64,000 nucleotides of DNA from NCBI GenBank assembly GCA_963082875.1, contig OY720101.1, positions 11,927,671-11,991,670 on the forward strand, written 5' to 3'. This DNA comes from Corella eumyota (lineage: Eukaryota; Chordata; Ascidiacea; Phlebobranchia; Corellidae). Numbering within the stretch: the first letter of the stretch is position 1; each line of letters begins with the position of its first letter. The notes beneath the pieces are model-generated. The model did no database searches and was not told where the DNA came from. It was given only the letters and a program-made list of their open reading frames with translations. Shown here piece after piece: positions 55,001 through 64,000 of the stretch. Made by a program: the position numbers and the translations under genes.

Positions 55001-58000
55001 AGTCTATCACTCTAATTGTCTGTTGAACAGCTTAATTTAATTTTCTAGCTTGGGCCACTTGGGGAAACTGGGGTGAGTGCTCAGAAACTTGTGGAAATGG
55101 ACAAGAGACGAGAACAAGAGTATGTGAAAATTCTCAATCTGGTAGTTGTAGTGGTTTGTCGTCACAGCAAAGGAATTGTAATATTAGACCATGTGGATGT
55201 AAGTGTTAAAAATTTTAATTTTTTTTTATATATCTTTATCCTCAATGTAGGAAGGTCGACTTTACGACCTAAGCATAGAGTAAAAACTGTTACCCCTTGA
55301 TCAAGTCTAGATTTGCCTTTGGAAGTTTAAGATATTATTGATTATGTTTGTCTAATATCTAAGCTACTGATTAAGTGCTGGCTCAGCAAGAGTTTGTTTC
55401 GTTTATAGCGACCCAATAAAGGTGCTACAGCAGGAGAGCAGTGGAAATCGAACCCACGAACTCATGTAGTGTAGCAGGTGTTCCGATTACTACGCCATTT
55501 CTTTTTATCTACTACAATATGTTCTATGGTTGTCCCATTTAAAATTTCCAATTTCTTACTTTTTTGGAAACTGTCAGTGACTGGCAGCGTGGTGTAGTGG
55601 TAAGAACACTTGCTACACTACACATAAGGTCGTGGGTTTAATCCCCACTGCCCTCGTACTGTAGCACCCTTAAATAAGGCGCTATAAACGGTATGAACTC
55701 CTGCTAAGCCAGCATTTAATCAGCAGCATAAATATCACGCAATTATAATCTATACAATATCCCAAACTGCCACAGGCAACTCAAGACTGGGTCGGAGTAA
55801 CTGATGTTACTCTATGTTTAAGTCGCGCATTTGACTTTCCAACATCGAAAATAAAAATATATATACATACCCTTTTTACTGTAAGCTTTGTATAATGTTA
55901 ATGTAAATGCTTAGCGTGGAATCCATGGAACCCGTGGGAGTCCTGTTCACATAATTGTGGAAATCAAGGAACCAGAGAAAGAACAAGGTCCTGTCCAGCG
56001 GGGGTTGATTGTCCGGGATCGAATAGTCAGACCGAAAATTGTAATAGAAGGCCCTGTCCAAGTATGAAAAACTTTATTTATTTAACATTTTGTTGTTATA
56101 AGGCTTTGTAAATACCCTTATTTTCCTATGTTTAACGAGAATATAGGATTACTAGATAATTTTCGACAAACTAACAGATGTTGCCTATTCACATTGACTT
56201 TTATCTGGCTGTATCCAAAGGTTCTATAACAGAAAGCCCACAGGAATCGAACTTCCAACCTCAAGCAATAAAGCCAAGTGTTTTAACCACGCTGTTGTTA
56301 CCCTTTACCATGCTGTGTAAATGTATTTTAATAGCAAATTTAAATTCTAGCTTGGGCCACTTGGGAAAACTGGGGTGAGTGCTCAGAAACTTGTGGAGAT
56401 GGACAACAGACAAGAACAAGAGAATGCGAAAATTCTGGTTCTGGTAGTTGTAGTGGAATGTCTTCACAGCAAAGAGATTGTAATAATAGAAACTGCCCTA
56501 GTAAGTAGACCCCCTTTTTTTCTAATTAAAAAAATTTGAACTCTATGATCTTTAAATTTACTTATAAATTTACTTTTTTTTACTGTTTTTTTAAATATAT
56601 ATTCACATATGGCAGCGTGGTTTAGTGGTCAAAATACTTGCTACACTACATGAGTTCATGGGTTTGATCCCCACTGCTCTCATGCTGTAAAGCACCTGAG
56701 AAAAGCGCTATAAATGGTATGAACTTCTGCTAAGCCATCTTTATTTCCAATGTTGGAAGGTCGACTTCTCGACCTAAACACAAAGTAACATTCGTTACCC
56801 CGACCTAGTCTCGAGTTGCCTTTGGCAGTTTGAGATAATATTGATTATAATTCCCAAACGATTAAGCAGTTGATTAAGTGCTGGCTTAGCAGGAGTTCAT
56901 ACCGCTTATAGCGCTTTACTTAAGGGCATTACAGCATGAGAGCAGTGGGGGTCAAACCCTCGACCTCATGTAGTGTAAAAAGTGTCCTGACTACTAGACC
57001 ACGCTGCCGGTCACATATTAATGTACGATGGACAACATAAAAAGAGATTTGTTTTTGATATTTTAATTAGTTTGGAGTACTTGGGGTGTTTTTGGGCCTT
57101 GTTCACGGTCTTGTGGTCCAGGTATGTGGACTAGAACTAGAACCTGTTCGAATGGACCTTGTGCTGGCTCCTCGTCTCAAAGCACAAGTTGTAACAGCGG
57201 CCCTTGTCAAAGTACGATTTCCCAAAATGACTTGGGTTTTTTTTTTAAACTTCTTTTTTCTAAATGCCCAAATTTATGTTTTTTTTTGCTATGCAAATAT
57301 TGCTTTCGGAAAGTTTTATTACAAAAATTAAATTACTCATAGTTTAAGGTCAAAATTATTTTACTTCGTTATTTGTAAAAAATATCTAATTAACAACCGG
57401 CAGCTTGGTGTAGTGATAAGAACACTTGCCACACCACCATAAGGTCGTGGGTTCAATCGCCACTACCCTCATGCTGTAGCGCCCTTGAGTAAGGCGTTAT
57501 AAACGGTATAAACTCCTGCTGAGCCAGCACTTAATCAGTAGCATAATTACAAGGCAATTTTAATCCATAATATCCCAAACTGCTAAAGGCAACTCGAGAC
57601 TGGGTCGGAGTAACTGATGTTACTCTATGTTTTGGTCGCGCATTCGACCTTTCCACAACGAGGATAAAGATATATACAAAAAAAAACTTAAAAATTGTTC
57701 GATTTTAGCCTCAAACGAATGGGGGGATTGGGGCTCATGGTCTTCATGTCAGGTAACCTGTGGAAGGGGTGGAATTATGAGGACAAGAACTTGTCCCTCA
57801 GGGGGTACTTGTGTCGGGGAGGCTACTGAATTTGACACCTGTCTTAACGGGCCCGTATGCCCGTAAGTAACGTTTTTTTTTAATTAAGGGTTAACTTTTG
57901 TTTTTATTTATCCTTAATGTAAAAAGGCAGACTTCTCAGCCCTGTCTTAAGTTAATTTTTGCAGTTTTACTTTGGTACGGAAGCAGTGAGAACCGAACCC

Positions 58001-61000
58001 AGGACCTTATTAAAAATGTTTTAATTATTAGACTTCCCCGCTGATTTATTAAAAAAAGTGGTTAAAAATTTAAACTTTTAATTTAAAATTTAGATGCAAT
58101 GCGGGGGAGTGCACTGACCGATTTCCCAATTTTTGCAATCAATTTACATGTAGTCCTACATTAAGTGGGTTTTGTAGACGCACTTGTAATTTATGTACCC
58201 AATGCGGTAATAAATCATTTTTATTTGTTATTTAATATCTTAAATTTTAAGAAGGATTTAAGCTGTCATGCTATATCGCTCTTGAGTAAAGTGATATAAA
58301 CGGTAAGAATCTGCTGGGCCTAAATTGAATTAGAAAATTAATTATCGGTCAATTTTTCGAATATTTATATTCCAAACTGCCAAAGGCGGGAGACTGGGTG
58401 GGGGTAACTAATGTTACCCCACGTTCAGGTCATGTAGTCGACCTTCGCGCATCAAATCTATATTAGTATAAAAGAAAAATTGTATTATATTTTAGTATAA
58501 ACATACTGTTATACCGTAATATAATTGCATAGGCACCTGGGAAGCTTGGAATGCTTGGGGCACTTGTAGTCAGAATTGTGATTCGGGGACTAGAACAAGG
58601 TCGAGGACTTGTCCGGACAACCGGCAATGTGATGGTAGTGATTCACTAACTGGAGATTGCAACACACAGCCTTGCAGTGGTATAGTTTAAATATATTTGT
58701 AAATGTTAATAGGTCATTTTGTTAAATAAGTTATTCGAAAAATTATGTAGTGGTAAGATCACTTGCTTCATCACCATGAGATTGGTGTTTAATCCCCACT
58801 GCTCTCATGCTGTAGCGCCTTTGAGTAAGGCGCTATAAACGGCATGACCTCCTGCTGAGCCAGCACTTAATCAGCGGCATAATTACCGGAAATTATAATC
58901 TACAATATCCCAACCTGCTAAATCAACTCGAGACTGGGTCGGAGTAACTGGTGTTGCCCTATTAGGTCACGCATTAGACCTTTCCACATCGAGGATAAAG
59001 ATATATACAAAAAAAAACATAATCTATAAGCCAAAAAGGGTCCTTTTGCTGACAATGTGGCATTTTTAATTGAATCCTATTATAAAAACTGCTCTTTAAT
59101 TTTTGAAAAAATTTTGACCTAAATTTCGGTAAAATTTTGTTTTAATGATCTGGGTCATTCATTATTCCATAATTATTATTAATACTATCCCAAACTGCTA
59201 AAGACTTTTAAAGACTCTTTGGTAAGACCGTAAGTCGTATCTCTTTAACGAGGATAAAGTAATACAACAAAATTGTATATAGAACTCAAAGTATTGTTTA
59301 TTATCGTTAGGCGCCCCTTCATGGAACGAATTCACACCATGGTCAACGTGTAGTAAAACTTGTGACGGGGGATCGCAATCACGAAGCAGAACCTGTACAG
59401 TCCCTAACATGTGTCAGGGAGTACGCGAAGAAGTACAAGCATGCAACACTTTTCCATGCGGCTGTAAACATTTTTACAACATTGTTCTACTAAAAAATTT
59501 AAAGATTTACTTTTTTTAAAGATTGACGCTTTATAGTGATTTTAAACATGAAATTCAGTAGCTGGAATTTTTTCATTTCTTAATTATGATTCAACAAATT
59601 TTTTTCGGATTTTAGTTTTATAAACCAGTCTTTTTTTTAAATTATCACAGCAATGGGGATGTTCACTAGCTGGTCATCTTGGGGTGGCTGTTCTGTTAGT
59701 TGCGGGTCTGGTGAACAGACAAGAGACAGGTCCTGCCAATCAGGAACCTGTAACGGACAAGCAGTTGACAAAAGACGATGTACACAAGGCCAATGCCCAT
59801 CAGGTAAATTCCTATGCATTAACGTATACAGTGTGGCGTATTGCGAATGGCATCGAGCCGTTGAAAGCATGTCCCAGTCTCGTAGTGTGGTTAAGCGGTT
59901 ATGGCAGCGGACTACGGGCCAAAAGGTTTCGGGTTTGAGCCGCATTGCCACACTATTCGCCCTTGAGCCTGGCGTTTACGGATAGCCCAAACAAGTCACA
60001 ATATCACGACCCTACCCAATAAAAAATAAAAAAAAACTTTGGCTATTAAAATATTACTCGTTTTACCATAAGAGAACACACAGAAAAACATTTATATACA
60101 CAACAATGTTTAATACCTTCAGATATCTGCCACACGGTATATTTGAAATTCAGAAACATGTGCCCCTTACTGTTCTCCCTAAATTTTAGAGTCGTAAAAA
60201 TAAAAGGGTTTATTTACGGTAAGAACCGTAAAATACGCATGTTACCAAAATTTATTAAAAAAAAAATATTTTTTAGGTAATAATTGGAGCAGTTGTTCCA
60301 GATCATGTGGGCCAGGATCTCGGTCAAGACGACGATGTAGCTTTTGCCAAACTGAATTTCAGCACTGCCTGATTGTAGATTGCCCACAAGGTAATGAATA
60401 ATTGAAAAATAAGAAATCCAAAAGTCTTCTAAATTGTTACCTTAGCTGAAACCGGATCTTATGTTCTCTTTTAGAGTTTGGAATATTATTAAATATAATT
60501 GTTTGATCATTTTTCTGGCGCTCGTTTTTTTTTGGCTTAGCATTAGTTTATATGAGACCGGCAGCGTGGTGTAGTGGTAAGAACACTTGCTACACCACAC
60601 ATGAGGTCGTGTGAGTTCAATCCCCACTTTTCTCTTGCTGTAGCGCCCTTGGGTAAGGCGCTATAAACGGTATAAACTCCTGCTGAGCTAGTACTTAATC
60701 AGCAGAATAATTATCGAGCAATTATAATTAATAATATCCCAAACTGCCACAGGCAACTCGAGATTGGGTCGGATACACTGATGTTACTCTATGTTTAAGT
60801 CGCGCATTCGACTTTCCCACATCGAGGATAAAGATTTATACAAAAAAAATTAATTATAGCACCTTACTTAAGAGAGGTTAGCCGTAAAATCTGTGGGGTT
60901 CGAACCCAGGAAATTATGTAGCAAGTCCAAGTGTTATAACTATTACCTACACTACTAGCTTTCTCGTTTTTTATCACGTTAATTTTTTTTAGAAACTTGC

Positions 61001-63869
61001 AGCGATCCATTTATTCTTCGGTATCTAGCGAATAACCGAAGTTGTTGCGATTCTTCCGGTGCTACCCTTGACTCTTGCGGATTTCATTCACCAGAGGGCG
61101 GTAGAATTGTCGGTGGTGCAGAAGCCGTACTTAGAGCTTGGCCATGGATGGTAAGTTATTAAAATTCGTATTTGTGACTTTGTAGTGTTTTGTAGAATTT
61201 TCTTTAAATAATAAAAATGGCGTCGTAAAGGAGTATGAAGAACACTCATGTTACTTACCTAGAATCATAGGTGCGATTCCCACTGTTAACATGTAAATAT
61301 ACAGCTTTTAAATGCCTTAACTTTTTTTGTATATATTTTTATCCTCGATGTGGGAAAGTCGACTTAAACATAACATAAGTTTCTCCGACCCAGTATCGAA
61401 TTGCCTTCAGCAGTTTGGGATATTATAGATTATAATTGCCCAGTAATTATGCTGCTAATTAAGTGTTGGCTCGGCAGGAGTTCATACCGTTTATAGCCCC
61501 TTACTCATAGGCGCTACAGCATGAGGTCAGTGGGGATTGAACCCACGACCTCAGGTGTGGTGTAGGAAGAGTTCTTACCACTACACCACACTGTCGGTTT
61601 AAATATATCACTATTAGACCGTTTTTTTTTATAATTTGAAAGGTATACTTGGAAGTAATTCGCAGTGTTGGTGCAAGGCCTAGCCTATGTGGTGGAACGC
61701 TTATCAACACTAGGTTTATTATCACTGCTGCACATTGTTTCAAGTAAGTGTTGCTTACATTTACTTTTAAAAACTGTCTTGAATTTTCGTCCAATTTTTA
61801 TTAACAAAATATTTTTTTATGCTCACGTTATTATGCGAAGATTTCTCTAAAAAAACGATTTTTGATGTTAACTAACTTTTGCAGTACAAGACCGGGGCCT
61901 GGTGCTGTGTCAATATTATTAGGCGCGCATGAACGAGGAGACTTAGGCCCCAATGTCCAAAGACGAAACGCTGTTCGAGTGATTCACCATCCCATGCATC
62001 GGCCTGGAATACAGGATTATGACATCACACTTATTGAAGTACGAATTTTTAAATTTTTTTTTTTAAATTTTAGGCAATATTACCGAGCTAATACTGTCAT
62101 TAACTGCCAAAGCTTAAGACCTTAATGTATCAGTAACAAGCCAAGATTTAAAAATATGAGCAACAATTTAGGACTTAGATCAGCAAAAGCAAATTAAAAC
62201 TCAGAATAAGTTGAAGCAACTCAAGATTTAGACTAAGTAAAAGTAACTTAAAACTTTAAGTGAGCAAAAGCAACTTAAGACTTAGGGTGAGCAAAAGCAA
62301 CTCAAGGTTTAGGGTAAGCAGAAGCAACTCAAGACTTAGGGTGACCAAAACCAACTCAAGACTTAAGGTCAACAAAAGCAACTCAAAACCTAAAGTGAGC
62401 AAAAGCAACTCAAGATTTAGGGTAAGCAAAAGCAACTTCAGACTTAGATTTAGCAAAGGTAACTTTGGACATAGAATAAGTAAAACATTTCAAAACTAAG
62501 AATAAGTAAAAGCAACTTGGGCTTTGAGTGGGCAAGCAACTTAAGATTTAAGGTAAGCAAAAGCAATCTATGACTTAGGGTTAGCAAAGGCAACTTAAAA
62601 CTTTAAGTGAGCAAAAGCAACTTAAGGTAAGCAAACCTACTCAAGACTAAGAGTAAGCAAAAGCAACTTATGACTTGGGGTTAGCAAAAGCAACTTAAAA
62701 CTTTAAGTAAGCAAAAGCAACTTAAGGTAAACAAACCTACTCAAGACTAAGAGTGAGCAAAAGCAACTTATGACTTAGGGTTAGCAAAAGCAACTTAAAA
62801 CTTTAAGTGAGCAAAAGCAACTTAAGGTAAACAAACCTACTCATGACTAAGAGTGAGCAAAAGCAACTTATGACTTAGGGTTAGCAAAGGCAACTTACAA
62901 TTTTAAGTGAGCAAATCAACTAAAGACTTAAAAGGAGCAAACCAATTTAAGACTATGAAAAAGCAACTAAAGACTTAGGGTCAACAAAAGCAACTTAAAA
63001 CTTTAAGCATATCAAGACTTAGGATACGCAAATGCAACTCAAGGCGGTAAAAATGTCACGCATTTCCCTAGAACAACTTAATATGAAAAACAAATCTTTA
63101 TCAATCTAAACCTTTAGTATTTAAAACATTTTAGATGGATCGACCTGCCATAATTGGACAAGTAGTAAGATCAATTTGTTTGGGTAAGGGGGAACAAATA
63201 CCAAAAGATACAGTTTGTTACGCCGCCGGCTGGGGCTTAAGTATGTCGTTTTTATTTAAATATTTAACTTTGTTTTCCCTTTATTTCTACCAAAAGCCAA
63301 GTGTTTTTACAACTAAGTACATACCTAAAAGTGAAAATTGTTATGCATTTATATTCCAGCAATACCCTTTGAAGATTCCGTACCTGACGTGCTCATGGAT
63401 GTTGCGCTGAAAGTGTTGAACCCGGAGCTCTGTGAAAACGCTTACGGTCACGAGGTTGACATTATACCAGAAAGAATGGTGTGCGCAGGCGACGTTAGAG
63501 GCAGGGTCGACACATGTGCAGTAAGCAATCTTTTATATAAAATTTATACATGTGACAAGGCCAACTTTGCAACCTATACATTATAGCTTTCAGTTACCCT
63601 ATTTTAGAGTAACTTTAAGCAAATTTAAATAGTATTTAACATATTGCCAAACTTTTACATTTCTTTAGGGTGATAGTGGCGGACCCCTAATGTGTCAAAG
63701 ATGTGCATCCTGTCAGTGGATGCTGTTGGGGGTTACCTCTTTTGGTTCAGCCAGTTGTGGTTCAGAAGGCAACCCAGGCGTTTATACCAGAGTTGACTTT
63801 TATGCAGATTGGATTAATCGAATAACCAACACTAATCTAGCATCAGGAAATATAGATTCCTGTACTTAG
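49014..63869 (+). CDS. Secreted mosaic protein: 19 TSP1 repeats, 3 ShK-like modules, trypsin domain
   Basis: 29 exons: 49014-49074, 49432-49569, 49889-50095, 50379-50502, 50964-51079, 51412-51564, 51801-51947, 52370-52513, 52923-53069, 53199-53348, 53848-53994, 54124-54273, 54773-54919, 55049-55198, 55915-56061, 56351-56500, 57071-57211, 57709-57862, 58094-58206, 58533-58679, 59311-59463, 59651-59803, 60277-60390, 60993-61150, 61643-61743, 61885-62038, 63135-63240, 63360-63520, 63669-63869. They total 4134 bases, 1377 residues. After a signal peptide ([15 protein letters not shown]), exons 2, 5 and 19 encode Cys-rich, ShK-like modules. The other 19 module exons each encode one TSR (WxxW; CSxxCG or CSxNCG). 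The C-terminal S1 protease starts RIVGG with Ile1123. Its triad is His1168 (TAAHC), Asp1217 (DYDIT) and Ser1314 (GDSGGP). Asp1308 at the S1-pocket position predicts trypsin-like cleavage after Arg/Lys. AATAAA lies at 63963. I know no vertebrate protein of this layout; the substrate is unknown. Confidence 0.9.
49629..49833 (-). mobile_element. SINE family A, reverse, partial
   Basis: Body and part of the head in reverse: cctaaacataaagaaacatc, cctttggcagtttgggatat, then ggaccttatg. In intron 2 of the TSR-protease gene. Confidence 0.8.
50157..50292. repeat. Minisatellite of ~16 bp (acccaataactaacct)
   Basis: About eight imperfect copies of acccaataactaacct and its shortened forms lie in the intron after the first TSR exon. 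It is simple tandem sequence with no coding potential. Confidence 0.9.
50545..50675 (-). mobile_element. Degenerate SINE family A, reverse
   Basis: Tatcctccgctaaaaaaggg, acctcacggcctaaatgtag and aagtcttaagttgatttttg are decayed counterparts of the family tail and late body. In a TSR-protease intron. Confidence 0.55.
51145..51300 (+). mobile_element. SINE family A, 3'-truncated
   Basis: Head and first half of the body (cggcagcgtagtgtagttgt, then gcgcccttgagtaaggtgct, to acacttaatcagcagcctca). The late body and tail are missing. Confidence 0.85.
52062..52318 (+). mobile_element. SINE family A, near full length
   Basis: From agtagtgtggtgtagtggtt to tcccacattggggatcaaga, in the intron before TSR5. 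Some internal deletion around the attataatc segment. Confidence 0.88.
52600..52878 (+). mobile_element. SINE family A, near full length
   Basis: From gactggtgtagtggtaagac to cccacatcgaggataaattt with an A run, ending about 40 bases before the acceptor of TSR6. Well preserved, hence fairly young. Confidence 0.9.
53407..53655 (+). mobile_element. SINE family A, head-truncated (first duplicate)
   Basis: Begins at catgacactacatgagcttg, lacking the A-box part, and continues to cacatcaaggataaagatat. It lies within the 925 bp duplicated unit and matches the copy at 54332-54582. Confidence 0.88.
54332..54582 (+). mobile_element. SINE family A, head-truncated (second duplicate)
   Basis: Copy of the element at 53407-53655, carried along by the 925 bp duplication and not an independent insertion. 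The two differ at only a handful of bases. Confidence 0.88.
55224..55497 (-). mobile_element. SINE family A, reverse
   Basis: Tatatatctttatcctcaatg at the left through to the complement of the head near aggtgttccgattactacgc. Full-length layout. In the intron after TSR11. Confidence 0.88.
55580..55862 (+). mobile_element. SINE family A, near full length
   Basis: From tggcagcgtggtgtagtggt through gtgggtttaatccccactgc to aacatcgaaaataaaaatat. It shares the intron before TSR12 with the reverse copy at 55224-55497, forming an inverted pair. Confidence 0.9.
56611..57012. mobile_element. Two SINE family A copies in inverted array
   Basis: A forward, truncated copy (56611-56738, tggcagcgtggtttagtggt to acttctgctaagccat) is joined directly to a full reverse copy (56739-57012, ending at accacgctgccggtc). 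Their heads face outward. In the intron before TSR14. Confidence 0.88.
57397..57678 (+). mobile_element. SINE family A, near full length
   Basis: From accggcagcttggtgtagtg to ccacaacgaggataaagata plus an A run. It ends only about 30 bases before the acceptor of TSR15, so it may supply part of that splice region. Confidence 0.9.
57900..58045 (-). mobile_element. Degenerate SINE family A, reverse
   Basis: Tttatccttaatgtaaaaag, cagccctgtcttaagtt and accgaacccaggaccttatt are decayed tail, body and head parts with large deletions. Confidence 0.6.
58744..59010 (+). mobile_element. SINE family A, near full length
   Basis: From tatgtagtggtaagatcact to tccacatcgaggataaagat and an A run. In the intron before TSR17. 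Confidence 0.9.
59876..60033 (+). mobile_element. SINE family B, near full length
   Basis: tRNA-like head (cgtagtgtggttaagcggtt, then ggtttcgggtttgagccgc), family body (cgcccttgagcctggcgttt) and an A-rich end after cctacccaataaaaa. It lies in the intron after TSR18. Confidence 0.85.
60558..60850 (+). mobile_element. SINE family A, near full length
   Basis: From accggcagcgtggtgtagtg to cacatcgaggataaagattt and an A run. In the intron between TSR19 and the protease-linker exon. Followed by a reverse fragment of the same family. Confidence 0.92.
60853..60960 (-). mobile_element. SINE family A head fragment, reverse
   Basis: Atagcaccttacttaagaga to aagtgttataactattacct, with a B box in reverse near gttcgaaccca. 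About 30 bases before the acceptor of exon 60993-61150. Confidence 0.7.
61326..61600 (-). mobile_element. SINE family A, reverse, full length
   Basis: From tttgtatatatttttatcctc-type tail to ccactacaccacactgtcgg at the head. Clean B box in reverse (ggattgaaccc). In the intron between the two first protease exons. Confidence 0.92.
62130..63030. repeat. Minisatellite of ~29 bp with a ~118 bp higher-order unit
   Basis: The phrase agcaaaagcaacttaaga, followed by cttagggtg or a variant, recurs about thirty times across some 900 bases of the intron between protease exons 61885-62038 and 63135-63240. In the middle (about 62590-62880) four-block units repeat as a whole with a period near 118 bases, marked by aacctactcaagactaagag. 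Open frames across it on both strands are by-products of the repeat. Confidence 0.92.
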
Positions 63870-64000
63870 AAGTACCAGGCACATGTTGCATTTAAAAGCC
63901 ATTTTGAAGTTTTTAGACTGTTTGTCATATTGTGTATTTCATATTTGTGTTGTTTTTGGCAAAATAAATATCCTCAGCAAATGCTAATAACCCTTTTTTG

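Larger units (their letters stand above)
52923..55198 (+). repeat. Tandem 925 bp duplication of a TSR exon pair
   Basis: Corresponding exon starts are exactly 925 bases apart: 52923, 53848 and 54773 for the first exon of the pair, and 53199, 54124 and 55049 for the second. Exons and the 129-base intron inside the pair are nearly identical in all three. The roughly 499-base intron between pairs, including its truncated SINE, is nearly identical in the two full units. The few differences are single bases. This points to very recent duplication or ongoing gene conversion. Confidence 0.95.

Noticed and set aside
59637-59951. 104-residue minus-strand ORF over a TSR exon
   Set aside because: It is antisense to TSR18 and runs into a SINE.
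62256-62499. Leu-rich (-) and Ser/Lys-rich (+) ORFs with internal repeats
   Set aside because: Both are translations of the intronic minisatellite, whose unit length happens to keep a frame open.

Overview
The window looks like a piece of a tunicate (sea squirt, Ciona-like) nuclear genome. The DNA is very AT-rich. Genes are compact and split by many short GT-AG introns. A tRNA-headed SINE family is scattered through introns and intergenic gaps. The proteins are clearly animal and chordate-type: carbonyl reductase, an SP17-like sperm protein, a receptor tyrosine phosphatase, an IL-17-like cytokine, a copper monooxygenase, a membrane progestin receptor and HSD17B14. The species assignment is inference. 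All exon models were built by eye from splice sites, reading frame and remembered family sequences. Each multi-exon model closes in a single frame from ATG to stop.

Layout. 1-5405: four different tandem arrays (a ~312 bp satellite, a ~128 bp array, a ~55 bp array built on a palindrome, and an inverted stray satellite fragment). 6254-7558 (-): intronless MCRS1. 9061-13971 (+): four tandem single-exon CBR1-type carbonyl reductases. 15472-18728 (+): a ten-exon SP17-like gene with one RII-type docking domain and eight IQ motifs. 20046-30601 (-): a nineteen-exon receptor tyrosine phosphatase of the PTPRA/PTPRE type, with a tRNA-Glu gene in one intron. 33236-34196 (+): a small three-exon gene whose product looks like IL-17. 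34821-39152 (+): nine-exon MOXD1/DBH-like copper monooxygenase. 39835-44015 (+): seven-exon PAQR receptor of the membrane progestin receptor class. 44803-47851 (+): six-exon HSD17B14. 49014-63869 (+): a 29-exon gene for a secreted mosaic protein with 19 thrombospondin type 1 repeats, three small cysteine-rich ShK-like modules and a C-terminal trypsin-type protease with an intact catalytic triad.

The most unusual content is this last gene. Its middle was built by duplication of a two-exon cassette, and part of that cassette is repeated with an exact 925 bp spacing, introns and a SINE included. The hidden IL-17-like gene, the SP17-like gene with one exon per IQ motif, and the conserved splice-acceptor-like sequence just upstream of each carbonyl reductase ATG are also worth attention. 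The neighbouring genes do not form an obvious pathway. Three of the families (carbonyl reductase, HSD17B14, membrane progestin receptor) touch carbonyl or steroid chemistry, but nothing in the sequence shows that they act together.
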